Source: Selaginella moellendorffii (taxonomy: Eukaryota; Streptophyta; Lycopodiopsida; Selaginellales; Selaginellaceae). Taken from it: a stretch of 64,000 nucleotides of DNA. The position numbers and the translations under genes were made by a program. The notes under the pieces are model-generated. The model saw nothing but the letters and a program-made list of their open reading frames with translations, did not search any database and had not been told where the DNA came from. The stretch is from NCBI RefSeq assembly GCF_000143415.4, contig NW_003314265.1, positions 478,707-542,706 on the forward strand, given 5' to 3'. Below, one piece after another: positions 18,521-28,007 of this stretch; the stretch's first letter is position 1, and the number at the start of each line of letters is the position of its first letter.

Positions 18521-19723
18521 ATGGCGGTGCCGAATCCAAAGACGGCGCTCTATGTCGGTAAGCGCGACTGCTCCGGTGTGTTTGATTGCGTGTGTTTCTT
18601 TCGCGATTTTTGGACAACAGGAGGCTTGGATGAGAATGTGAACGAGGAGGTTCTCCACGCGGCTTTCATTCCATTTGGCGACATCAAGGACGTGACAATG
18701 CCGCTGGATCAAGGCACGCAAAAGCACCGGGGCTTTGGATTCGTCACGTATTTGGAGAGGGACGATGCAGCGGCTGCCATGGACAACATGCACAACTCGG
18801 AGCTCTTTGGCAAAGTGTTGACGGTGAATTACGCACAGCCCATGAAGATCAAGGGAGGAGAACAGGGCTGGGCATCTCAACCAAGTGAGTTTTCTTCCAT
18901 TTCCTTTCTTCCTCGGTTATTTGTCGTTAGATTGAGGTACACATTTATTTGGAATATCTTCCTTTATGTGGATTTAGACTCCTTTTCATTTTCTTCACGA
19001 GTTTTTCATTCTTATAAGAAGCCAGTTGTTTTCTCTTCTCTACTTCTCTTGCGTTTGGTTCACTCCATACTTTGTTTGTCAGTTCTCTCTCAACTATTAC
19101 TTTTCTTCTTGTCTCTTTAATTTTGCTTTGCTATTTGTTTCGTGAGAGCTTCGTCTTAACTTGTTGGAATTCTGTCTTTGCAGTTTGGGCGGATGCCGAT
19201 ACGTGGTTTGAGCGTCAACAGCGGGAGCTAGAGATGAAGAAGCTCAAGGCCGAGCAGGATGCGACAGTCAAGGCAGCTCAAGAGGCTGAGAGAAAGAAGC
19301 TCTTGGATGCCCTCGAGGGAGAAGTGGAAGAACCAGAAGAGCCAGAAGTCACAATGCCTGTTGACCCTGCGATCATGCAAGGGACGCAAGAAGCAGAGGT
19401 CCCTTGGTATGCATTCTTTTTTTCTTGTGTCCTTGCGTTTGGTGTCTGATCTTTCCCTTACAGAGCAGAACAGTGTACTTCTCTTCTGGATTGTCTGGAA
19501 CTGCAGGTAGTTTGATCTGTAATCTTTTTAGTTATTCGGTGTTTGATGAATGTTGTCAGGTCTTCCACGTTCCTATGAAAAAAAAAAAACAGGAGCATTG
19601 TATGCGTGGCTCAGAAGTGAAGGTCAGTATGGGTCGGCTGGAAGAATGACGACCTTTGGAGGACTAGGAGGACTTAATGGACTTGGAGGACATGCACTTC
19701 TCACGGCAGTTGTGGATGTATAG
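18521..19723 (+). CDS. RRM protein related to plant ATE1 / cyclophilin-E RRM
   Basis: Exons 18521-18557, 18621-18884 and 19184-19406 are well supported. They encode [20 protein letters not shown] (RNP2), [11 protein letters not shown] (RNP1), [18 protein letters not shown], and then [20 protein letters not shown] plus a charged helix. The RRM is very like that of PPIE/CYP33 and of the plant RRM-only protein ATE1, implying an RNA-binding, splicing-related role. The 3' end is uncertain: exons 19466-19506 and 19593-19723 join in frame to a Gly- and Leu-rich end (231 residues in all), but reading through exon 3 stops at 19449. The proposed last exon runs into the inverted repeat. Two broken copies lie at 3254-4065 and 22283-23086. 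This is the only intact one. Confidence 0.8.
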
Positions 19724-20430
19724 GTTGACTAGCTCCTTCTGCTTCAGCCACTGTTGCTGGAGAACAGCCGAAATCTGTGGAGAACAGACAATGTGAAAGT
19801 TTGTATGGAAGAGAAAAAGCAAACTCTGATCTATCGGATCTTAGAGAAGCAGCGCTGTGTGTTGTTGTGAACAAGAGCAGCAGCGGCAGTTTCAGTCAAT
19901 CAAGAGCCATTACCTTTGCTTTGCTTTAGAACTATCTTTTCTTCCAACCTTTGCGGGGATGAGCTCTTCCTTGAGAGTTATTTTATACACAAGGTATAGT
20001 TTTAGGCACGCCTAAAGTCCTCGGGCAATAGGTTGTCAAGGAGGTTTCTTCGATCGAACGGACAACCAAGGAAGAAATATCTAGTGGAAAGAATTTATAA
20101 AACTGAATTGAAGCAAATGGCTCTCAAAGAAATCAATTGAAATCTTTAACGCTAAAGTCTTGTGATCAAGAAACTATTTTATAAGAAGCAAGGACACGAG
20201 AGAAAAGATCCATTTCTTGTGTTTCTTGTATGATCACTGTATCTATAACTTCGGGTTCTTCCGGTTGGAATTCCACTTCTCCCTCCAACTCATAACACAT
20301 TTTCAGGGTGGCCATTGTAGCTGATTGAGCAGCAACGCCATAAGTGACCATCTGATTATAAAAAATAGTTTCTTGATTCTGAAACTGTTTTTTTCTCTTT
20401 CTTAGTTTATTTATTTGGTTAATTATGCGT

Positions 20431-20916
20431 TTAACATGTTTTTATGCAGTGAATCGGCGACGATGGCACTGAATCCAGCCGGCCTGCAAATGTGTTACGA
20501 GTTGGAGGAGGGCCTGGAACGATCTTTCCATTTGAAGGAGTTCCAGATCTCACAGCTTGGTTGGTGTCAATGCTTGGAGGAGATCCATTTTCGAATGCAC
20601 TAACGTGTTTTGGTCCTGGGTGGATAGGCGAGCTCCTCCGTTTGATCACTGCTGGGAGTATATTTTCTTTATTCACTGCTGGGTGTATAGGCGAGCTCTT
20701 TCCTTTGAGCATTGTTGTCGCTACCGGGATCTCGAGATTGTAAGCCTGCGAGAGCTGGACCGTGAAATCCTGCAAGAGTTTTCGATGATGCAGTGCTCCT
20801 GCTTCATCAGCAGAAGAAACGAGAGAAGCAGCGGAAGCTCCAACGTGTTCCTGGTGGATCTCTCCAGCCAGTAGCAGCAGCAGCAGCAGCAGCTGGAAGA
20901 TCAGACGAGTCTCCAT
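20431..20916 (-). CDS. putative secreted proline-rich peptide precursor, copy C
   Basis: 161 residues, same length and layout as copy B: signal peptide METRLIFQ plus leucine run, units KGKSSPIHPAVNK, LPAVIKRR, SSPIHPGPKH, C-terminal GKIVPGPPPTRN and final SSPIHC. It differs from copy B at a handful of residues (for example EHVG for EQVG, TTML for TTVL, RNTFAG for RNTIAG). The TATA box is at 21114-21120. In this copy the leader frame is open upstream to 21066, but the signal-peptide Met is preferred. Function unknown. Confidence 0.58.
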   Translation of the reverse strand: METRLIFQLLLLLLLLAGEIHQEHVGASAASLVSSADEAGALHHRKLLQDFTVQLSQAYNLEIPVATTMLKGKSSPIHPAVNKENILPAVIKRRSSPIHPGPKHVSAFENGSPPSIDTNQAVRSGTPSNGKIVPGPPPTRNTFAGRLDSVPSSPIHCIKTC

Positions 20917-21113
20917 GCTCCGACACTTCCGAGTGCTTTGGCTTTGATCTCCTCCAACTCTGGACAACGTTTGTTCTTCCTGCTCAAATGGGATCGCTTG
21001 CTCTTTCCAACTTTTGCTAGACTTCCAGTTCCAATGGGATCGCAACTTTTGCTCTTCCCGTTCCAATGGGATCGCTTCTTCTCACTTGGAGATACCCCAG
21101 CTTCATTAATGGC

Positions 21114-21120
21114 TTTTATA
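21114..21120 (-). promoter_or_regulatory. TATA box of peptide gene copy C
   Basis: TATAAAA on the minus strand in the same GTGTATAAAAGCC context as copies B and D, about 200 nt before the start codon. Confidence 0.55.
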
Positions 21121-21252
21121 CACGGTTACTCCTCTCCATCCGTCCCGGAAAAACTTTGAAAAATCATCCGTCAAAAACACGCTGTTTCGTTTGAACGAGA
21201 ATCTCGTTCCCTCCCGGTAAAACAAAAACATTCCTGAACTTTGAATCCTCGC

Positions 21253-22255
21253 CTACGAACGAAAGTAACAAGGCGACGTATGGAAGTTGTAGAGCAAAAC
21301 GGAGGAAGTTTCCAGCCCATGTAAGTCAAGTCCAACTCTCGCTACTTCTTTCCCCGATGCTGCCCAAACGAAACTCGTCCACAGTAGCGTGTCCGGCTCG
21401 TATGGCATGTGTAGAATGAGATCCATGGCGAGAGATGGCGGATCGCTACTCATACCATACGGCTCGTATGGCATGTGTAGAATGAGATCCATGGCGAGAG
21501 ATGGCGGATCGCTACTCATACCATCCGGCTCGTATGGCATGTGTAGTCGTGGATCTGGCCACACTGCCCCATGGCGTTGACCATGCAGCTGTAGTGCTCC
21601 CGTGGCGGTCAGACCAAAGTCAAATGCCATTGACCTCCACCTGGCGCTGCCGGGGCTCCCCGTTGACTTATGGCGACCAGGGTGGCGGTCATCGTGATGC
21701 AGTTGGGTGGCACTATGAGGAGCATCTCGTGAAACAGGGAGAGCGCCTCTTGGGCCATTCGGTGGTTAGTAAGCGCCAAGCATTGCGTTCCTCCATGTTG
21801 TCAAACAGATTCTTCGCCTGCTAGCACTGTGAATATGCAGAGAGCATCGTGTTCCAGGACGTGAGGTCCTTGTGTGGCATTGTATGAAACAAGAATTGAG
21901 CGTTTTCAAGATGCCCAATTTTGGGCATATGCCGCGAGCACTCACAACGTTGTAGCGGTTAAACAGGAACTGACTCTCCATTCATGGACACAAGCAAAGA
22001 AACCAGAGAAATCAAGAGAAATCAACCTCTGCACCATAACACATTACAGGACACCCGGCGCGCTCACATCCAGCACCCATCACTTCTCTCCTCCAATCCT
22101 CTCTCTCCAACCAAGAACACTCGCTCGCGTCAACCTTCGGTTAGGGTTCGACTAAACTGGACACAAGCTTGCAAGGCATATGTCGTTAGAATGGTACTAG
22201 GCTCCCGGGGCAGTGTCGAAGCAGTCCAGCCGCACTCTGGCCATTTGTGGACATT
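21253..22255 (-). pseudogene. scrambled copy of the neighbouring PPR gene
   Basis: Pieces of the PPR gene at 24180-26495 appear in order but with large deletions. The 3' coding end (HMPYEPDTLLWTSF, SGKEVARVG) is at 21253-21400. A short block around HMPYEP and SLAMDLI is tandemly triplicated at about 21390-21540. Further upstream pieces lie near 21880-21975 and 22170-22255. Frameshifts and an unrelated insert (about 21985-22150) prevent a PPR product. Confidence 0.75.
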
Positions 22256-22282
22256 CATTCGAACCCTAAAGTTTCTTGGAGA

Positions 22283-23086
22283 ATGGCGGCGCCGAATCCA
22301 AAGACGGCGCCGGTGCTAGCGTGTGTTTGATCGCATTGTTTCTTCCGAGAATGTGAACGAGGGGATTCTCCACGGGTTTCATTCCGTACATCAAGGACAA
22401 TGCCCCTGAATCAAGGGACGATGGGGCGGTGGCCATGGACAACATGCACAACTCGGAGCTCTTTCGCTAAGTGTTGACGGTGAATTACCCGCAGCCCATG
22501 AAGATCAAGGGAAGAGAACAGGGCTAGGCATCTCAACCAAGTGAGTTTTCTCTTCCATTTCCCTTCTTCCTCGTTTTTTTTTGCGTTAGAGTATATGGAT
22601 TTGCTGAAGATTTCTTTTCTTTTTCTTCTTGTTCTTAATTCTTCATTCCTATACGAAGTCAATTGTTTTCTCTTTAATACTTCTCTTGCCTTTGGTTCAC
22701 TAGATACTTTGTTTGTCAGTTCTTTCTCTAAACTATTACTTTTCTTCTTGTCTCTTTGATTTTTCATTGCTATTTGTTTCACGACAGCTTCGTCTTACCT
22801 TGTTGATTTGGAATTCTATCTTTGCAGTTTTGGCCGATGCCGATACATGGTTTGAGCGACAGCAGCGGGAGCTAGAGATGAAGAAGCTCAAGGCCGAGCA
22901 GGATGCCACGGTCAAGGCGGTGCAAGAGGCCGAGAGGAAGAAGCTCTTGGATGCCCTCGAGGGAGAAGTGGAAGAACCGGAAGAGCCTGTCCTTGGTCTT
23001 TCCCTTACAGAGCAAAATAGTGTGCAGAAATCTGGAACTGGAGGTAGTTTGATCTGTAAGGAAATCTTTCTAGTTATACAGTGTTG
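22283..23086 (+). pseudogene. second broken copy of the RRM-protein gene
   Basis: Starts like the intact gene (ATGGCGGCGCCGAATCCAAAG) but has lost the exon 1 donor and parts of exon 2 (RNP1 region missing, stop in SELFR). Exon 3 is well preserved (22830-22990; [19 protein letters not shown]) but truncated after EEPEEP. Convergent with peptide copy D. Confidence 0.8.
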
Positions 23087-23209
23087 ATATACGCCATAAG
23101 TGACCATCTGATTATAAAAAATAGTTTCTTGATTCTGAAACTGTTTTTTTTTCTCTTTCTTGGTCTTGTGGTCAAGAGTCAGAGTTTATTTATTTGGTTG
23201 ATTATGCGT

Positions 23210-23701
23210 TTAACATTGTTTGACGCAGTTAATCGGCGACGATGGCGCTGAATCCAGCCGGCCTCCAAATGTGTTACGAGTTGGAGGAGGGCCTGGAACG
23301 ATCTTTCCATTTGAAGGAGTTCCAGATCTCATAGCTTGTTTGGTGTTAATGCTTGGAGGAGATCCATTTTCGAATTCACTAGCGTGTTTTGGTCCTGGGT
23401 GGATAGGCGAGCTCCTCCGTTTGATCACTGCTGGGATTATAGGCGAGCTACTTTCTTTATTCACTGCTGGGTGTATAGGCGAGCTCTTTCCTTTGACCAC
23501 TGTTGTCACTACCGGGATCTCAAGAGCCTGCGAGAGCTGGACTGTGAAATCCTGCAAGAGTTTACGATGATGCCGTGCTCCTGCTTCATCAGCAGAAGAA
23601 ACGAGAGAAGCAGCGGAAGCTCCAACGTGTTCCTGGTGGATCTCTCCAGCCAGGAGCAGCAGCAGCAGCAGCAGCAGCTGGAAGATCAGACGAGTTTCCA
23701 T
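23210..23701 (-). CDS. putative secreted proline-rich peptide precursor, copy D
   Basis: 163 residues. Signal peptide with nine leucines, then KGKSSPIHPAVNK, SSSPIIPAVIKRR, SSPIHPGPKH, GKIVPGPPPTRN and a final SSPINC. Relative to B and C it has in-frame indels only (loss of YN before LEIP, gain of two residues in the second unit, one extra leucine), as expected if the frame is maintained. TATA box at 23888-23894. It lies about 480 bp downstream of the full-length PPR gene on the same strand, so this may be the founding locus of the family. Confidence 0.6.
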   Translation of the reverse strand: METRLIFQLLLLLLLLLAGEIHQEHVGASAASLVSSADEAGARHHRKLLQDFTVQLSQALEIPVVTTVVKGKSSPIHPAVNKESSSPIIPAVIKRRSSPIHPGPKHASEFENGSPPSINTKQAMRSGTPSNGKIVPGPPPTRNTFGGRLDSAPSSPINCVKQC

Positions 23702-24179
23702 GCTCCGACACTTCCGAGTGCTGTTGCTTTGATCTCCTCCAACGTTTGTTCTTCCTGTTCAAACGGGATCGCTTGCTCTCTCCAACTTTGCTAGACTTTT
23801 GGTTCCAATGGGATCGCAACTGTTGCTCTTCCGATTCCAATGGGATCCCTTTCTCTCACTTGGAGATACCCCAGCTTCATTAATGGCTTTTATACACGCT
23901 TACTCCTCTCCATCCGTCCCGGAAAATCTTTGATGACGTGCCGCATGCTTGCCCGTGCCGCGTGCTGCTGCCCGGCTGACGGGCGCCCGTCCGTCGTCCG
24001 TCATCCAGAACTGGGGGAACGGGAGTTCTTACCGCGGGGTACAAACTAGACCCTTGGATATGTTTCGTGTGCGCTCGTGGCGCGGTTAATTGAAGGGAGT
24101 GTCCGTCAAAACGCTGCTTCGTTCGAACGCGTTCCTTCCCCGTGCAACAAAAACAATTTCCTGGACTTTGAATCCTCGC

Positions 24180-26495
24180 CTACGAACGAAAGTAACAAGG
24201 CGACGTATGGAAGTTGTAGGGCAGAACGGAGAAAGTCTCCAGCCCGTGTAAGTCAGGCCCTTCTCTGGCTACTTCTTTCCCCGATGCTGCCCAAAAGAAA
24301 CTCGTCCACAGAAGCGTGTCCGGCTCATATGGCATGTGCAGAATGAGATCCATGGCGTCGTGGATGTGGCCACCCTGCCCCAAGACGTTGACCATGCAGC
24401 TGTAGTGCTCCTTCGTGGCGGTCAGACAAAAGTCAAATGCCGTTGACCTCCACCGGGCGCTGGCGCTGCCGGGGCTCCCCCGTTGACTTATGGCGACCAG
24501 GGTGGCGGTCATCGTGATGCAGTTGGGTGGCACTGTGAGGAGCATCTCGTGAAACAGGGAGAGCGCCTCTTGGGACATTCCGTGGTTGGAGTAAGCGCCA
24601 AGCATTGCGTTCCAGGAGATTGTGTCGAGAGAGTCCATGTTGTCAAACAGAGTCTTTGCCTGGGAGGGGTCGCCGCACTGTGAATATGCAGAGAGCATCG
24701 TGTTCCAGGACGTGAGGTCCTTGTGTGGCATTGTATGAAACATGAATTGAGCGGTTTCAAGATGCCCAGTTTGGGCATATGCTGCGAGCATGGTATTCCA
24801 CGTCACAACGTTGCGCTCCTTTGTTCTAAGAAACAAGCTTGCAGTGGCATCGACGTGGCCCTTTTGGGCATATGTCGTCAGCATGGTGTTCCACGTCACT
24901 AGGCTCTTTAGCTCTTCCGGGGCAGTGTCGAAGCAGTGACGGGCCTCATCTAGCCGTCCACTCTGGGCATTTGTGGTCAGGATGGCGTTGATTGACACCG
25001 AGTCCCATTCCTGCATAGAATAGAACACAGAGACTGCCATCTGAAGATCCCGGTTCTGGGAATATCCGCACAGGAGAGCGTTATGGGAGACAAGATTCCT
25101 CTCCTGCATTGAGTCAAAGAGTGCTTTAGCCTCTCGCATATTCCCGTCTTGGGCATATACCGAGAGCATCGTGTTGGATGAAATGAGGCTGTGCTCTTTC
25201 ATCCTGTGGAACAAGTCTTTGGCATTGTTGAGCTCTGCATTGTGAAGGTAACCAGAAATCATTGAATTGTAGGAAACAATGCTTCTTTCTTCCATGGAAT
25301 CAAACACAAGTTTTGCCTTTAGAGTCTGCCCGGCATGGGAATATCCAGATATAAGAGTGTTGATGGACACAATGTCGTGGGATGGCATCGAAGCAAATAA
25401 GTATTCTGCCTGGTCAAGATAGCCACCCTCAATATATGCGACTAGCATTGTATTCCACGCATAGAGGTTCCTTTCACACATTAAATCAAACACTTGCTTG
25501 GCTTTGTCCAGATACCCATTGCTTGAATATGCGGTTAGCATGATGACCCATGAGACAAGGTTATGCTCTGGCATCTTCTCAAATATTATTTCAGCATGCG
25601 TGACAGACGCAGCTCTACTGTAAGCATCTAGCATTGCAGACCAAGAAATGACATCTCTTTCATACATCGAGGAAAAAACTCTCTCAGCATCGGCAAGATG
25701 CCCACAATGAGAATATGCTGATAATAAGGCATTCCATACCACCAGGTCATGCTCTGGCATTTTGTTCCAGATTCTTGTGGCATCATCAACTTTCTGGGAA
25801 TATGCCACCAAAATCACAGTCCATACAGAGAGATCGCTCACGGGCAATTGGTCGAAAAGAGCTTTCAAGTTGTAAAGGTTGTCACTAGCATGTAAGGTAA
25901 GCATGAGAGTTGATGATACAAGATCTCTCTCAGGCATCTTATCAAAAAGAGACCTCGCATCTTCAAGATTCCCGGATCGGGCATATGCCCGAAGCATCGC
26001 GGTCCAGCACCTCATGTCACGCTCTTGCATGGAATCAAACACCAGTTTCGCCTCTTTAATATACCCTCTTTGGGCATATGCGTTTAGCATGGTTGTCCAG
26101 CACACAACATTCCATTCGAACATTCTGTCAAAGAGGTCTTTAGCCTGGAAAAGTTGGCCGTGGCTTGCAAAGGCTGCAAGCATGGCGGACCACGAATGGA
26201 GATCTCTCTCGGGCATCTCCTCGAAGATCCTCTTTGCCCGAGAGAGATGCCCGTTTCGGGCATATGTAGTAAGCATGAACGTCCATGAGAATACGTCTTT
26301 GTTGGCGATGGACGTGAAGATGGAGAGAGCTTCATGGACTGCTCCGAGCTTCCCATACAAGTCGAGGAGCTTGTTCGAGGCATAAGTGTCGAGAGTCGAA
26401 GTAGCGCTTTGGAGAAGACGAGCGTGGGCTTGTTTTGCCGCTTTGAGAGTCTTGCAGCTTCCCAAGAGCTCGTTACATGATCTACGATCGAGCAT
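24180..26495 (-). CDS. PPR protein with about 20 tandem repeats, intronless
   Basis: 771 residues. N-terminus MLDRRSCNELLGSCKTL, then an almost unbroken series of roughly 31-residue S-type repeats (for example YARNGHLSRAKRIFEEMPER, WNTMLAAYAQTGHLETAQFM). It ends with a partial E-like region (HYSCMVNVLGQGGHIHDAMD, MPYEPDTLLWTSF) that is cut short, followed by an unusual tail ending CYFRS. No DYW domain. Expected role is organelle RNA binding. Its 3' end has been copied twice nearby (4085-4345, 21253-22255). The degenerate end suggests the original E domain was lost. Confidence 0.88.
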   Translation of the reverse strand: MLDRRSCNELLGSCKTLKAAKQAHARLLQSATSTLDTYASNKLLDLYGKLGAVHEALSIFTSIANKDVFSWTFMLTTYARNGHLSRAKRIFEEMPERDLHSWSAMLAAFASHGQLFQAKDLFDRMFEWNVVCWTTMLNAYAQRGYIKEAKLVFDSMQERDMRCWTAMLRAYARSGNLEDARSLFDKMPERDLVSSTLMLTLHASDNLYNLKALFDQLPVSDLSVWTVILVAYSQKVDDATRIWNKMPEHDLVVWNALLSAYSHCGHLADAERVFSSMYERDVISWSAMLDAYSRAASVTHAEIIFEKMPEHNLVSWVIMLTAYSSNGYLDKAKQVFDLMCERNLYAWNTMLVAYIEGGYLDQAEYLFASMPSHDIVSINTLISGYSHAGQTLKAKLVFDSMEERSIVSYNSMISGYLHNAELNNAKDLFHRMKEHSLISSNTMLSVYAQDGNMREAKALFDSMQERNLVSHNALLCGYSQNRDLQMAVSVFYSMQEWDSVSINAILTTNAQSGRLDEARHCFDTAPEELKSLVTWNTMLTTYAQKGHVDATASLFLRTKERNVVTWNTMLAAYAQTGHLETAQFMFHTMPHKDLTSWNTMLSAYSQCGDPSQAKTLFDNMDSLDTISWNAMLGAYSNHGMSQEALSLFHEMLLTVPPNCITMTATLVAISQRGSPGSASARWRSTAFDFCLTATKEHYSCMVNVLGQGGHIHDAMDLILHMPYEPDTLLWTSFFWAASGKEVAREGPDLHGLETFSVLPYNFHTSPCYFRS

Positions 26496-26579
26496 TCGAG
26501 CGAGCCAGCTCTGTTAGAAAGACTTATAGCAGTACAGAAAAAAAAAACGATGAGAGAACTTAGAACCGGTCTGTAGAGA

Positions 26580-27877
26580 TCAGTGTTCCTCGTCTTCTTG
26601 TACTTGTTCGCGTTTTCGTTTTTTCTTCTTGTGCTCCTTGCGTTTGCTGCTGCTGCAAATACATATAAAAAAATATCAATGATTTTAATCCCCGATGGAA
26701 GACAATTACCTCGGCTCGGCCTCGACCTTAAGCTTGCTGCTGCTGTAAAAACAAGAGAGAAAATAGAAAACTGGGAGTTTGACCATCTATCAATATAAAC
26801 GTGGTCTACCTTGACTCGGCCTCGGTCTTTCGCTTGCTCCTGCTACAAAAACCAGAAAAAAAGAAAAAGACAAAAGAGAGGAGAGATCCGCGTAAACAAA
26901 CAAGAAAACAAAAAAAATACCGGTTTACCTTTTCTCGCTAACAGGTGTTTGTTGTTCTTGCTGGGCCTCTTTGTCTTCCTCAAGACACGCGATCCAGTCT
27001 AAAGCACCAGTCTCCGGAGGAACAAGGGACCCGACGATGTCAATAAATTCATCCTCTTCCTGAACACTGACCCCATTAAAGACAAAAGCATGGCAGTCAG
27101 CTTGCTTGTTCTTGAGATAAATTTTGTGCCCACCTCTTAACTAGGAAAGAGACCCTGCTCCCAACTCTAATGCAATGCCGCTCATCGCTCTCGCTTATCC
27201 AAGTTTGCTCAGTAGCCTGTTGAAGTTAAGAGACAAAGAAGTAACTTAGCACTGTCACGAAAATTGAAGTTGAGGAACAAAGCACTAACTTAGATGGGAG
27301 AGAGAATGAAAGAGAAACTCACCACTTCATCGTAAAAGAGGTCTTGCCGGATGTCATTGATTCCTATTGCCGCGTTGAACAATCCCAAAACCAGCATTCC
27401 AATGTAATCCTTCTCGACTTTGTTTACTTTGCCTTCTGTCCTGTCCACAGCCAAGCGCCTAAAGCTCGTTTAGAATGATCGCGGCAAAGAAAACGAGAAT
27501 GGAGCACGTACCGATGAGCATTCCCGCTTTTGGAGAGAAGAGAAGCAAATCGGCCTTTAGTCGCACAGTGAAGTAAGGAAGCAGCGGAAGGATCTTGTGG
27601 CCAAACTTTAAAATCTCTGGGCGAAAGTAGGCGAGAAGAACACCATCGAAGCTACTGTCGAATCTAAGAAAACCGAGGAAAACATGAGAAGAAGGAGCTA
27701 AAAACCACATTACTTGAGAAGCATCGAGTTGAGAACCTCTCGCACGGAAGCCTCGAGATTGGAGGCGCATTTCGGATGGAGATACATGCGAATGCGAGCG
27801 CTGACGGATCGAAGCCACTCCACTCCGTCTGGATCGTCCTCCTTCCCCGCGACGGCACAATGCACGGGCACAGCCAT
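26580..27877 (-). CDS. RNA polymerase I subunit RPA43-like
   Basis: Multi-exon gene. Exon 1 (27877-27714) encodes MAVPVHCAVAGKEDDPDGVE and ends VLNSMLLK. Exon 2 carries FDSSFDGVLLAY, LPYFTVRLKADLLLFSP and GMLI. Exon 3 carries GKVNKVEKDYIGMLVLGLFN. Later exons carry RHCIRVGSRVSFLV and DIVGSLVPPETGALDW. This is the SHS2 plus OB-fold layout of RPA43, the Pol I stalk subunit that docks initiation factor RRN3. The last three coding exons are tiny and repetitive (SKRKTEAESR, SSKLKVEAEPR, SSKRKEHKKKKRKRE) and give a basic tail. The junction after FLV (near 27135) could not be resolved: the simple models give either a stop or a very short intron. Confidence 0.82.
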
Positions 27878-27885
27878 TCCCCACC

Positions 27886-27908
27886 AAAAACCCTAGCTGG
27901 GTTTAGGG
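27886..27908. promoter_or_regulatory. paired telo-box motifs upstream of RPA43
   Basis: AAACCCTAG and GTTTAGGG lie head to head 9-31 nt upstream of the RPA43 start. Telo-boxes (AAACCCTA) are known promoter elements of plant translation and ribosome-biogenesis genes. The 130 bp to the divergent PPR start at 28008 is a potential shared promoter. Confidence 0.55.
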
Positions 27909-28007
27909 CTCCATTTTTATTGAAACTTGAGCTTCCAGGTGGCTTTTAGACAGCCGTCGATACGCTATGCAAGGATCGACGGCCGAAGAAGCACGACATT
28001 TGTCTGA

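Larger units (their letters stand above)
19700..23090 (-). repeat. right arm of large imperfect inverted repeat
   Basis: Reverse-complement counterpart of about 3254-5960: tail sequence (19700-20150), peptide gene C, PPR fragment, broken RRM copy. Copy D beyond it pairs with copy A beyond the left arm. The enclosed spacer of about 13.7 kb holds U1, HCF152, HCS1, CYCLOPS, IST1-like, ferredoxin and the intact RRM gene. Confidence 0.85.

Noticed and set aside
20492-20743. Antisense open frames over the peptide genes (MLRVGGGPGTIFPFEG-type and MALNPAGL-type), conserved in all copies
   Set aside because: They lie opposite the signal-peptide-containing frame, lack a promoter in that direction, and their conservation follows from duplication. 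Kept as shadows.
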